The notes under the pieces are model-generated. The model had not been told where the DNA came from. It ran no database searches and saw only the letters and a list, made by a program, of their open reading frames with translations. A stretch of 64,000 nt of DNA from Epiperipatus broadwayi (lineage: Eukaryota; Onychophora; Udeonychophora; Euonychophora; Peripatidae). Below are positions 1 through 11,200 of this stretch, piece after piece. The stretch is taken from the NCBI GenBank assembly GCA_028023455.1, contig JAQFVV010006272.1:4507127-4571126 (forward strand), written 5' to 3'. Every line of letters starts with the position of its first letter. Position 1 is the stretch's first letter. The position numbers and the translations under genes were made by a program.

Positions 1-185
1 ACAACAACATAACAATTTTTTATTTAAAATGCAAAAATGAAATGAATAACTTCTAAAACTGTGTGTAAACACATCACATGTATCTCTGCTGGAAAGTACT
101 CATTACATTAAATAACTAAATAAATAAGTGAATGGCTTTTTTGCTCAATTTATTAAAAATGTGATACTAAAAGTGAGAAAAATAG

Positions 186-250
186 AGTTGCAAAACCATG
201 GATTTTGAACTGCATAGTCCATCACTCTATCACTGCATTAAACTATTCAG
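186..250 (-). repeat. tRNA-derived SINE-like fragment, copy 1 of an antisense family
   Basis: Read on the minus strand this piece has a Pol III A-box-like stretch (TAGTTTAATGCAGTGATAGA) followed after about 20 bases by a B-box-like GTTCAAAATCC. The same order and similar sequence recur on the minus strand near 43.4 kb and 48.7 kb, so I treat the three as one old tRNA-derived SINE family. No tail or target-site duplication could be assigned. It could be coincidental tRNA-like sequence; the family call rests on the three-way resemblance. Confidence 0.4.
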
Positions 251-1727
251 GATATTTATTGCATTCTAATCAGTTTTTAAATAAAGATATAACATATAGA
301 AATGAATACATTTACATTATATTTCTGATACATAGTATCAAAATCAAAATGGGAAACACTAATATAATATTTTTGTCTTTTACAAATAGAAACCTAATAA
401 AGTTATAAAAAGTATTTTATAAAAAATGTGATGACCTGAAAGAAGAAATGTCAAATCTGTCTGAGTTGAAGTCTAATTATTAAAGTTTCATTAATAGAAG
501 TATTAGGACCAGAATTGTTTAAACGGTTAATGTTTTGAAATCAACAGTTTTGTGATTGCACTCACTCTAAACATGGAGCATGCTATAATTAACTGTAGTT
601 AAAAATCAAAACTTATTACAAGGCACAAATAACATATAAAGAGTTAGTGCTAAAAAATACAAAATCATGAATTATATCAAAAATCAACACGAGGTGACCA
701 CTAAGTTAGCAACATCTATAAGTGATATATGATACTGCTACCAATTTTCAAATGCCTTAATTTCATATTATTTTTTAAATTGAACAGGTATTCCTCTCAA
801 TTCCTTCCCAAGTATAGGTATATATCTATTTTGCAAAAATCAAATTAGTTTGAATTTATCTCATACAGCTTAAATTTTATACCCCTTTTCAGGTAGAGCA
901 TTATCTTTTACATCTGTAATCTAAATGTCTGTAAATTTTTTCATCTTTTTCAAAAAAAAAAAGGTTTTTATTTTTGTTTTTTGAAATAAATATTAGAAAA
1001 CTTATTGTAACTAATGGCAAAAATAATAATATGCAAATTTATTTTATTATAATAACTGATTATAAGAAAGCAATCAATTGAATTCTATTAACAAAAGTAA
1101 TTTTACTTCATAATTTTGGTATTTTATGGCTCCATTTTTTATACAAACATTTTAATATATATATATATTAAATAATACCATAAAAAAAATTTTGAAATGA
1201 TATTTGTATTAAATAAATACTCCTCTAAAAATGATATGAGATATTGCTTGTAGCATTTACATGATTAAACAACATTATACCTTCAATAAGTAGTATGTCT
1301 ACAGCTGAGATACTATTTCAAAACATATATTCTTATGTGAATATCATAATATAAAAAATGTTGATGTTATACATATAACTAGACAATGAATAGCAGACAG
1401 TATGTCACATGATAAGACAAATTACTGTTTACACTTTTTCATTGGAAAAATTTATGGCTGATAATGAATAAAAAAAATCATATCAAGTATCATATTTACT
1501 GACATATAGGATGCAGTGGTATATATGATGTATCCCTTTTTATACACATTTTTAAAAAAAAAAATCCTATATTTTTTATGAATTTCCTTAATGATATATC
1601 TATACCAATTTTATAGTTATTTATGTCTACAAAAAATGTAACTAGAAAACACTGTAATTAGGTACTTTTTAATTTTCATCCTCAAAACCCAAAAATTAAT
1701 CTCTAGCGCTATTTTTGTATTAATCTG
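251..1727. other. A+T-rich sequence without recognisable gene
   Basis: About 1.5 kb of low-complexity A+T-rich DNA with short AT runs and homopolymer A/T tracts. Short reading frames have no composition, motif or domain to support them. I see no RNA gene or repeat boundary here. Confidence 0.5.
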
Positions 1728-2055
1728 CATATGTACCACCAAGATGTTGATCCTGTAAAATCAGCAATGCTTCTGTTAGTAACGATCAGTCTTGCTTATT
1801 GACTAATCATTTTTCTGGAAACTGAAAATCCTGAGCTTCTGTAGTCTAATACCCAAGTTTTTAATTCTTCTTATAGTTCAGCCATTTGCAATTCCAGGTT
1901 ACTGTATTTATTACACATATCTTTTTCTAAGTCCTCTTCCTATCTTCTCCAAGTTCTTACCTTTTCATTGGTGGTGATCCAAAATTCCTCTCTACTACCC
2001 TGTTTCCATGTTCTTAAGTATATGCAATCACTCTTAGCTTAAATGCAATATCATA
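1728..2055 (-). pseudogene. Pogo/Tigger-type transposase relic (CENPB-like DNA-binding region)
   Basis: On the minus strand, starting near 2055, the translation begins YDIAFKLRVIAY and continues EHGNRVVERNFG, the signature of the pogo/Tigger (CENPB N-terminal) helix-turn-helix. After a frameshift comes EELKTWVLDYRSSGFSVS followed by RKMI and, further on, DFTGSTSW, which fits the second CENPB-type helix-turn-helix. In intact elements these domains bind the terminal inverted repeats so that the DDE transposase can cut. At least three in-frame stops and one frameshift are visible and I find no DDE catalytic part downstream, so this is a dead N-terminal fragment. Its terminal repeats were not found. 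A domesticated CENPB-like gene is excluded by the stops. Confidence 0.75.
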
Positions 2056-2369
2056 ACAGAATCTGCATTGTTGTTGAACTATGTTCTACCAAGGAACCTC
2101 AACATAGAATATCACAGAACACTGATAATATTTTGAAAAATCTACTAAGTTTAAATGTTATAATGCATTGTTGTGATTCCACATGCACATATTAGATGAA
2201 TCATAATATGTCAGTGAATCTGAACTCTATTTTACTGGAATGCTCCAACTTTTGATAATGAAGCATAAAATATATCATGCAACTTATTATCTTTAAATAA
2301 CAGAAAAAATGTTATGGAAATGATTTATTCAAAACCATTATTCTGCAAAAAGATAAAATGCAGTATATG

Positions 2370-2880
2370 AAGGGGGACCCAAAAATAATGGGAATTTTGT
2401 AATAAAATATATATATTTGTTTTTAAATGTTGCAAAATGAATCATTTTTAAAATATAGTCTATTTAATGCAATGCACCAATCTAAACATGTTTTTCACTT
2501 TTTGAAGTAGTCTGGAAACACTGAAAATGATGTATTTTAATGCTGTCATATTTTTTTTCACCACTTCTAAGGTTGAAAAAAAGAGAAACATCTTTTCATT
2601 CAAAAGATTAAAAAAAGTCACACCAAGTAATTGAGAGCAAATGTGGATTATAGAGAAGCTGAGTCATTCTGAATTTAATTAAAACTGTTTACACTCACAC
2701 TTTATGCACTAATCACTACTATTATGACAAAGCATGCACTTCTCACTTTACTGTACAATGAGACATTTAAGTTTTACCATATTTCTGATCATTACAAACA
2801 AAATCTGAGTGAACAATCACCATTTGCATTCAAAAAAAACAGCAGCATCTTGACATTTGTTCATTCGACATGCTTTTTTG
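2370..2880 (-). mobile_element. Mariner-like transposon relic, C-terminal half
   Basis: The segment at 2370-2397 (AGGGGGACCCAAAAATAATG and on) resembles a mariner terminal inverted repeat. Reading away from it on the minus strand, decayed frames give MTQLLYNPHLLSITWCDFF, the counterpart of the mariner block that ends in DLAPCDFF, and nearer the terminus FPDYFKK-KTCLDWCIALNR, matching the end of mariner transposases. The catalytic D-D-D region is unreadable, several stops and frameshifts are present, and the opposite terminal repeat was not found. This is an old copy truncated at its 5' side. Its neighbour is another relic transposase of the Tc1/mariner/pogo superfamily. Confidence 0.65.
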
Positions 2881-4113
2881 GGACATGGTAAATTTAAGAC
2901 TTCTATTAAATCACACGTAAACTTGTATTTTTCCACAGCTACTTGCTTGTAAGTCTTTCAAGTATTACAATTGTTTTACCTGTCATTTCCCCTCAAATAA
3001 ATTAGAATTTCACATTATTCCAACTTTTCAGTCATTACAAAAATCAACAAATACAGAAAATGCACTTTACAAAAAATGTGCTACATGTGACCACAATTTC
3101 ACACAATGTCATCATTTGGAAGATTGATATGGAAGATCTCCACAAGAGATGTATAGAAGCAAAAGCATGTATTACAATAAATGTGGCTACACAAAAAATG
3201 ATTCCAATTATTTTAGTATAAACCAGAAATTTTAGACTGACTGAAATTTTCAACTCATAATTTTGATTATTGACGCATAAGACATACCCCATATTTCAAT
3301 CATATTTTGAGAGAAAAAAGTGCATTCTATATGCTGGAAAATATAGTAATATTTTGTTTTTTTTATCCAATCATTGTTTACATTTTCCAAAATGATGTTC
3401 AAATTCTTGTAGTACTTGCAGTCAAATATCAATTTTTGGTTTAGCTGAAATTGCACTTCTACAGTAACCATATCAATTATGATTGATTATTTACTAATCG
3501 CCTTATTTAGCTATAGTTCTAGAAAAAGTCTTTCCTAAAATCAGTAATTTAAAATTGCTTTCTTTTTATAAATTCCATAAATACTTTAAATATTTGGCTA
3601 GAAGTATAACTTCCTAACTTTTTGTTTACTTTAGCAATGACTTTATTTTCAAAAGCATTTTACAAAAATAATAATGCTTTCAGTAACAGATAATCTTTTA
3701 ATCTTGCAGAGCAATATCTATCTATTATTATATATATACAGGCAGAGAAAGAATGAAAAAGAAAGCTTCCAATTTCTAGATTGACTACTACCATGAGTTT
3801 TACAAAAAAAATCCATATTTAGAGTTTCTATTATTTGCTTTTAATATTTCAATAAATGTTTATATTATTTTTTCCTTTCTAGAATAAATAAATTTAAAAG
3901 AATCAATAAAGAATTACTAGAAAAAAGTCTCAGATCAATGTATCATGTTTATGTACTGTAAATACACTACAATTTTTGAATTAATTCACATGGCTTAGAT
4001 GATGATCCTAAATAGGTATGATTACCACCATTCCAATTTTAATGAAATCACATTTTCTGAATACAACATTTAATTTATATTAAAAACACAATTGGCTCTT
4101 AATAAGAAATGTT
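2881..4113. other. A+T-rich sequence, no supported gene
   Basis: Two overlapping minus-strand frames of 82 and 73 codons lie near 3.04-3.47 kb. One is rich in hydrophobic residues, as expected from T-rich DNA, and neither shows a domain I recognise. Part of this stretch may be the lost 5' half of the mariner copy, but I cannot show it. Confidence 0.4.
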
Positions 4114-4128
4114 TAGGTTCTTTTTAAA

Positions 4129-4463
4129 CCACTAAACATCACATGATCACTATTTCTTATGCTAGCACATTACTATTATTAAAACAGGCAAAACTCTCCA
4201 TACAGTAGTGCCACTTATTGCCAACCAGAGTAATCAATGGATGTCAGAAGGCTTGTGCATAAAATACCTATCTATTGCCTACTCATCCAATATCCCAGAC
4301 TAGTTTCTGACTGACGAAGGCCACAATCCAGAAACTAGTCTGGGGATATTGGATGAGTAGGCACTAGATGGGGATTTTATACACAAGCCTTCTGGCATCC
4401 ATTGATTACTCTGGTTGGCACTGAGTGGCACTACTGTATGGAGAGGGAGAGTTTTGCCTGCTT
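4129..4463 (+). mobile_element. Hammerhead-family A element, copy 1 (inverted-dimer form)
   Basis: Two arms of roughly 120 bases, about 4185-4305 and 4331-4450, are inverted copies of each other and meet around a hammerhead-like core. The left arm carries AACTCTCCATACAGTAGTGC and the right arm its reverse complement. The left side extends further, to the family start TAAACATCACATGATCAC. Flanking TTCTTTTTAAA-type sequences at about 4114-4128 and 4464-4480 look like an imperfect target-site duplication. The family recurs at 17.6 kb and 43.5 kb. No coding capacity is visible, so the element is non-autonomous. Long variable duplications favour reverse transcription over cut-and-paste. A foldback DNA transposon is the alternative. 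Confidence 0.75.
4311..4345 (+). ncRNA. Hammerhead ribozyme-like core, family A (degenerate)
   Basis: CTGACGA at 4311-4317 matches the CUGANGA box, GAAA at 4331-4334 the second box, and ACTAGTC at 4334-4340 can form the two-pair stem III ending in GUC, with cleavage expected after 4340. Stem II is weak (GGC opposed to TCC) and the normal 5' strand of stem I is replaced by the inverted left arm. Self-cleavage by this copy is doubtful. Confidence 0.5.
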
Positions 4464-4480
4464 TAGTTTCTTTTTATAAA

Positions 4481-6474
4481 CATAATCAAACTATTTGACT
4501 CAGCTAGAATATTTATGACAGTGTTTGAAAAAAGCTATAGTTGATTTTCCAGGAAGGTATATTCATATTACACAACTGTTACACAAAACATTAATCAATT
4601 GAAAGAAAATCTGGAGCATTTAATATGAAAATGATATTAACTGATGAGTGCAGACTCCAATTTTAGTTTTTATTTTTATGATGGTAGGTTTTGCAAAAAT
4701 ATATAGATAGATCTTGAAACAGGTATTAAGATGATGCAATATACATTTGTTGTGGGGTTTTTAATTTAAATCAATTAAAAGCAATTATTTGTCTATACTA
4801 ATCTTGCCAATTTAATGCATGATTTGTAGAATATTAATGTTTTTAATATAACTTATAAACAATTTGATAATGATTCATCATCAACATTAGTACATCAAAA
4901 CTTCTAATAAGAACTTTATAAACTACAATCTTCTATTGATTGTTTAAATTCACTATAGTGTATCGGTATTTCTACAGAGTTGGTTTATAAAAATAAAATG
5001 AGATCTAGCTCTTGTTTTATGTAAATCAAAATCTATTATCTTTGATGTCGCAAGTGATATTTGATGTGGATTCTATTTTGTCATATATATTCGTCTACAT
5101 ATTCCTTTCTCACAAACCATATTTTCAGTATTCAATTGATCTAATCATTTATTTCCTATAATAATATAAATATCTTTATAAATTCTGGTAACAACTATTG
5201 CCTTAATCTTTGGTGCAAATTATATGGTAATTATGATCTAGGATTAAGGTTTTAAAAAAATCAGATTCTCTATTAATCAGTGATTGGAAAAAAAAATCTT
5301 AATCTATGTTGGTTATTATCTTGAGAAAATGTAGTAAAAATACTTTGACAACATTTTAAATAACAAAACAGATGTTGATGTTTAGTTACAGCACAGACTT
5401 CAATGTGATGCAGTGTTTATCAGATAGTAAGATAAGAGATTAATTCCCCATACTGATAAAAAGGCTTCAACGAAATGATTGTTTATAGTGCTATTATACT
5501 ACCAAATATATTATTGTATGAAAGTGAAATGTGGGCTTCTTTTAGATATAATATAAAGTCACTATTTTTTTTTAATTTAAGGATGTTTCACAATTCTGAA
5601 AATGCTGAAAATATATTAGCAATAGGTTGCTAAGTGATATTATATTAAAGTTATTTCTTCTTTCAACTTAGCACATTAAGTGGGAATATATTTCAAAGTT
5701 TCATTCTTAATGTTTGCTTAGAATATAAGAACTACAATTAGGCAGAAAAAATAATTGGCTGCCGAAGATATCAAAAGATGGCATTTCAAAGCATCAGTAA
5801 ACATATTAAAATACTAATATATTTATATAATTAAATTTATATCTAAAAGATTGGTTTGCATTATCATTAGAAAACTCATTTTTAACTTTTTGTTCTTTAT
5901 CTCTCTTCTCTCCCTATCTTTTTTCTTTATCCATCTCTGCATCCAAATAGATATATTAATTTCTACTGCTTGCTAACGATGTATATAGATAGAAATATAG
6001 AAAAAGAGATTAGTTTTATTGTGATTTTATTTTGAAAATTTTTATTCTAATATTTTGCTTCGTTTAGCAGAAATTTAATATCAAAATTGATTTATTCGAA
6101 TGAACATCATTATAATGATTATTATAAAATTTGTAAGCTTGATTTAATTAATTAAACTAATATTTGATACTGATATATATATATTATTATTTCATCTATT
6201 CTAAATACAGAATAATTAAACCAAGCTTTGCCATACATCCGTTCAAGATCATTCTCTTTTAATTAAATTATAAAAAAAACTTATGATTTTATTAAGTTAT
6301 TTTGTTTATATAAATATGTTTATAAGGCTGCTTTCGAATTCAGTTCAAAATTTCTTCCACTTCTGAAAAACTTTTTAATTTCTTACTTTTTTGTGAAACA
6401 AGGCTTGGCTTGTTAATGATTTTTAACTCTAAAACTGAGTTATTAAATCGTGTTAAAAAGTGACAAACAATGGC
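4481..6474. other. A+T-rich sequence without recognisable gene
   Basis: About 2 kb of A+T-rich DNA with (TA)n runs and short T-rich tracts. Nothing longer than a chance reading frame was seen and no repeat of this window could be matched to it. Confidence 0.45.
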
Positions 6475-6488
6475 AAATTAATTACTTA

Positions 6489-6597
6489 GTCAAGCGTTGT
6501 TAGCCGAGAAATCAGCGCAACCGCCTACAAGCAAGCAATTGATTGCAGACGGTTGTTGCGGGTTCCCTTCCCGGCCGATGCTATGACATATGGAAAA
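6489..6597 (+). repeat. tRNA-Gly-derived SINE, copy 1
   Basis: From 6494 the sequence follows a tRNA: acceptor start GCGTTG, an A-box-like TTAGCCGAGAAATCAGCGC, a B box GGGTTCCCTTCC and a closing GCCGATGC. A short tail CTATGACATATGG is shared with the copies at 55.3 and 63.1 kb. About 18 bases appear inserted or duplicated around the anticodon arm. The flanking AAATTAATTACTTA (6475-6488) and AAATTAATTAATTA (6598-6611) look like a target-site duplication, consistent with retroposition. Confidence 0.7.
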
Positions 6598-6683
6598 AAA
6601 ATTAATTAATTATGATAAAATATTACGATAGTGCTCTATTACTTAGTCTATCTGCCTTCAGAAGAGAAATTAATGTTTACACA

Positions 6684-6807
6684 GAGGCTAAACTCTCCAT
6701 ATCATATCACCACCAGTTCAAACAAGAATAATCAATGGATGCTACTGTAGGAGAGCTAAACCTCTGTGTAAACAGCTTGTGTAAGGAAATGGGATCATGT
6801 GGTGTTT
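6684..6807 (+). mobile_element. Short diverged relative of the hammerhead-A element, ribozyme lost
   Basis: The left part (CTAAACTCTCCATAT, then AATAATCAATGGATG) resembles the family A left arm. Read in reverse from the right end, the sequence gives AAACACCACATGATC, which resembles the family A start. The two ends are themselves inverted repeats (ACACAGAGG against CCTCTGTGT). It is bounded by AGAAATTAATGTTTA at 6665-6679 and 6808-6822, an exact direct repeat of at least 15 bases. No hammerhead boxes remain. Confidence 0.6.
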
Positions 6808-6828
6808 AGAAATTAATGTTTATACACA

Positions 6829-8880
6829 TGCATCAAATCTTTCTTTTAAATACTCTCCATATCCTTCACAATTTTTCTTTAAGAACCTATAGTTTTTAAT
6901 TTTTTCTATATTTATGTATTATATAAAAATTAGAAAAACGTATTGTTTAGACATGTTTTTTTGACCAAATAAAAAAGTTTTCTTGTACTGTTTTTACAAA
7001 ATAAACTTCATCTAAGATTCACTTCATAATTTACTTCTCCCTAATACCATTTCATTAAATCTTTTTCCATGATATAATCAGTTCATCTTTTATACATCCA
7101 CTCTATATACTAATACTTTCTGAATTTCAATAAAAATCATTAAATATCACTGTTTTTGCCATCATTGCTTTTGAAGAAAATTTTCATTCATATTTCAAAA
7201 AGATAAACTATGAAGTCAATGTTGAAAGCTTCTTTATACTGCTATTGCATTTTGCTGATTGTCAAGAACTATTCAAACAAACAAGATTAAATTTGGATTT
7301 TATTTTCCATGAAACATAGCTTGGTACATATTCACTACTATTTTGTTTTTTAAAAAAATTATTTTACAGAGATATTTACAAAAGTACTTCTTAAAAAAAT
7401 GAAATATTCTGTGTCATTGGTAAAGTTTTGGAAATTATTTACTAAAGATGCTTAGAAGTTTTTCCACTACTTGACTCATAGTGAATAATCAGCAAGCAGT
7501 AGTTGAATGCTAACTTATTGAAACAAAGATCTTATTTGATTACAAATGAAACCTAGTTTCAAATCATTAATAGTTGATGTTTTAAATATGTCAATGGAAA
7601 CTGAATCTAATATTAAAAGAGCATCTTTGATGTATTGAATATATGTACTAAATAAAAAGTTAAACCAATAATTAAATTTCTAAAAATGTATTTTATGTTA
7701 AATATTTCCGGTATTTCTAAAAGAAGCATATCCCATTTACATTATAAGGACTATTTCAAGAATACTCTTAAGAGGGATAATGTTGATTTCTTTCATTGGA
7801 ATGAAATAATCAAAAATAAATAATAATGAAGAACCACAATTAAACATGATCTTGAAGTTCTTTTAGAAATAAAGTTTGGTGTAGAAAAGATTGTAAGACA
7901 GCATCAAATGATGTCACAAACATATTAAAAGACCAGAATTTGATATTATAAATGCATTTATAATTTTCAGTCTTTTAAACATTATCTTTGTAATTTTTAA
8001 TTCACCTTTATCTCTTATTATTGTTCTGGAGTTGGATATCATTACTTACAATAAATTGTTCAAGTTGATTTGATTATTTCACGAATAAATCAGCTGCTGC
8101 ATAATGTTGCATAAAAAGCATTTGTCCACATGGCTAAATTTATATTTAAAAAAGAAGTAATTTAATAAACTATTATTCTGATACATCAAAAATATATTAT
8201 TAGTTTCCCTGAAGATCATGTAATATTCAAACACCAAGGTAAAAAGTTATGTGCACTAAGTTTAACAAATTTTATTTTTATTTTCCTTGCAGAGAATCTA
8301 TTTAAAAATCATTCACATTTGCATTAAACTATCATGAATATAAATAATTGTACTATGACTTTATCATGAGACCAAGTGATCTTTAAGCACAAAATTTACA
8401 GCCTACATATAAAAATTGTTCCAAGTGATCAAATTGAGATTTTAATAATTTACTTAGACTGAAGATTGATTCAGGAACTAGAATCGATCACTCAAATCAT
8501 TTCATTAATTGTATAGAACTACTATGATGTGACTTCTAGGTCTATTCTATCAGATTTAATTGTAAATAGCTAAGCAAGAGGGCATTCTTTGCTGAAGCAT
8601 CTATTAATAATTAAAAAGTTCATAAAATAAACTCATAAAAAGCAAAATGTGAAACATTTACAATTATTATTAAAAGTTAAAATTGTATAAAATCAAAAAA
8701 TTTTATTTGATATTTACCTATATATAAGTGTACTTGCAAAAGTAACTCTGCTTTTTTGACATGAAAGATCATAAGACTAATTAGGATTGTTTTTCCTGCC
8801 AAAATCAATCCAGAAACTTTTAAATCAACTTGGGAAAGATTCAGTATAATAAATGCTTTACAAATTCAAAACTCAATAGT
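6829..8880. other. A+T-rich sequence without recognisable gene
   Basis: Roughly 2 kb of A+T-rich DNA. I see no domain-bearing frame, RNA gene or repeat with a second copy in the window. Confidence 0.45.
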
Positions 8881-9090
8881 CTATGACAATCCAGAATCAA
8901 ACTGGGATCTTCAGAAAGTTAACTACTGTACCAGCCAAAACATGTTTATTCATCTAACATGAGCTGGAACTACAAATAATGTACTTCAAACTCAGCCAAG
9001 CCCGAGATTTAGGTCAGGGACCAACCTGGATTCGAACCCACTCTCTAAGCCCCAGATCAAACACCTATTGGATAACATAATAATGATGGC
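8881..9090 (-). repeat. Antisense tRNA-derived SINE-like sequence
   Basis: On the minus strand a perfect B-box consensus GGTTCGAATCC lies at 9028-9038, within GAGTGGGTTCGAATCCAGG. A second tRNA-like piece with GGTACAGTAGTTAAC and a weaker B box lies at about 8885-8936. The two may be parts of one composite SINE or two insertions. The 3' end and any target-site duplication could not be placed. Confidence 0.45.
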
Positions 9091-9096
9091 ACACGA

Positions 9097-9618
9097 GAAT
9101 TAATTCTTAAGTCCGGCCCACTAGCAGAGTGGAGAAGACAATGAGACTCATGGACTTAAACATATATATTAACAAATTTAAATAATAGAGACATTCCCAT
9201 GATAAAATCTAATATATTTAATTAATAGGAGGCTTTACTAATGAATAGCTATGCTCAATTAATGAATTGGATTCATTTAATAATGAAACAGAAACTGATA
9301 TATGATGAATTAGTAATATATTTATTGACAATTACATGTATATTTTGATATAACCCACAAGAATTAATTCTTAAGTCCGGCCCACTAGCAGAGTGGAGAA
9401 GACAATGAGACTCATGGACTTAAACATATATATTAACAAATTTAAATAGAGACATTCCCATGATAAAATCTAATATATTTAATTAATAGAGAGCTTTACT
9501 AATGAATAGCTATGCTCAATTAATGAATTGGATTGATTTAATAATGAAACAGAAACTGATATATGATGAATTAGTAATATATTTATTGACAATTACATGT
9601 ATATTTTGATATAACCCA
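9097..9618. repeat. Tandem duplication, period 264 bp
   Basis: The unit starting GAATTAATTCTTAAGTCCGG at 9097 restarts at 9361. The copies are nearly identical, differing by a 3-base deletion and a few substitutions, and the second ends at about 9618 in ATAACCCA. Each unit contains short inverted ends TTAAGTCC and GGACTTAA about 53 bases apart, enclosing a less A+T-rich core. The 60-codon minus-strand frame in the second unit is not supported as a gene. Confidence 0.85.
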
Positions 9619-10276
9619 TTATTTAACGTAGGAAAATGCATGCAGGCATTTTCTGTTTTACTAAGCAACATTACTCTAGGCAATTGTACAAAATTCATTA
9701 ATACTTTGGTAAATATATTTGTGGCTATTATTTAACGGAGCTAAATATTATGCTATATAATAAATCACTATATTCCACTTATTAGTTATGCCGTTTCATA
9801 ATCAGTTCGAGCGGCTATTATACCTGTAATCAAACCAAGTCTGGAGTGAAGCTTAATAATACATCCGATTATGACAAACTTATATATTAAATATGGGTGT
9901 ATAAAGCATCTCAGATAGCTTTAGATCGAATGGGTTTTCAAGAATGCTTCGGCTCAATGCCGAAGACTGCATATTAGGGAGGTAGAGTTGGCTATAAAGA
10001 TTTTATTAATACACTACGCACAAGTAAAATATAATAGTAAAGTTGCTCTGTGGATGGATGAATAGATTTTAGGGTTTTCGTGACCAACACTGATTTACCC
10101 AATGACCGATCATCATGCTGCTAAAAGGGAACCTTTATTTGGTTCATAAGAGGTGGGGGACTTATGTGCTAATCTGGCCCTTAGCTCAGTCTTAGCTACT
10201 GCACTACCGTAAAAGAGGAAGATGGGCTGGACTCACCGTGGCTCCATCTTATATATCAAAACAGCAAAACAATAAA
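9619..10276. other. Unassigned sequence of higher complexity
   Basis: This stretch is less A+T-rich than its surroundings and contains a small hairpin, CTTCGGCTCAATGCCGAAG, near 9950. It looks like part of an older repeat interrupted by the foldback that follows, but I cannot assign a class. No reading frame is supported. Confidence 0.35.
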
Positions 10277-11200
10277 ATATTGGGTAATCTTAACTGATAG
10301 CAGCCCCAACACTTCGCCCCCTATTTTTAAAAAACTGAACTAAATTTTTTTCATACTAAGTGTATCTAACTATACTAAGGGTATCTAACTAGAAATAAGC
10401 TATACCTAATTATAACGGTTAATAAAAAAGAATATTAAAAAACTTAATTTTTATGTGTAGGTTTGACTTGTAAAATATATCTAATGGTCACAACTGTATA
10501 TATAACTATAAATAAATAAATAAATAAACTATATTAACTATAAATGTTTTTACATAAAGATTAATAAATAAAAAAAATGAACTTACATTTTTATGCGTAG
10601 TTTTCAGCTAGACATACAAGGAAATTCACGAAAACGGTGTCATGTTTGTACATACCCCTAAATGCGTAAGAAGTTGTTCATTTTTTTCCGAAGCCATCTG
10701 TCTTTGAACACCATTGTTCATATAACATTTTGCTGGTCAAATAATTTGCCAATTCACTTTATTGCTCATGAGACTGAGGTTAGCAAATGAGTGGTATCCT
10801 ACCTACAGGAATTTTCATTTAGAAATATACACGAATGTGACAACATTTTCGTGAATTTCCTCATGTGTCTAGCTGAAAACTACGCATAAAAATGTAAGTT
10901 CATTTTTATTTATTTATTAATCTTTACGTAAAAACATTTATAGTTAATATAATTTATTTATTTACTTATTTATAGTTATATATACAGTTGTAACTGCTAG
11001 ATATACTTTACAAGTCAAACTATGCATAAAAATGTAAGTTTTTTATATTCTTTTTTATTAACCTTTATACTTAGATATAGTTTATTTCTAGTTAGATACA
11101 CTTAGTATAGATAGATATACTTAGTACTAAAAAATTTAGTTCAGTTTTTTAAAAATAGAGGATGAAGTTGGGCTGCTATCAGTCAAGATTAACAAATATT
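10277..11200. mobile_element. Long inverted-repeat (foldback/MITE-like) element
   Basis: The left arm runs from about 10277 to 10655 and the right arm from about 10825 to 11200, arms of some 375 bases around a loop of about 170. Matching landmarks include ACTGATAGCAGCCC (left) against GGGCTGCTATCAGT (right), and GAAATTCACGAAAA against TTTTCGTGAATTTC near the loop. There are no transposase motifs. The arms differ by scattered substitutions and small indels, so it is not recent. Terminal bases and target-site duplication are uncertain, so the superfamily is unassigned. Confidence 0.8.

Noticed and set aside
3044-3471. Two overlapping minus-strand frames of 82 and 73 codons with hydrophobic stretches
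   Set aside because: T-rich DNA gives hydrophobic peptides by chance. No domain, start context or exon signal supports them.
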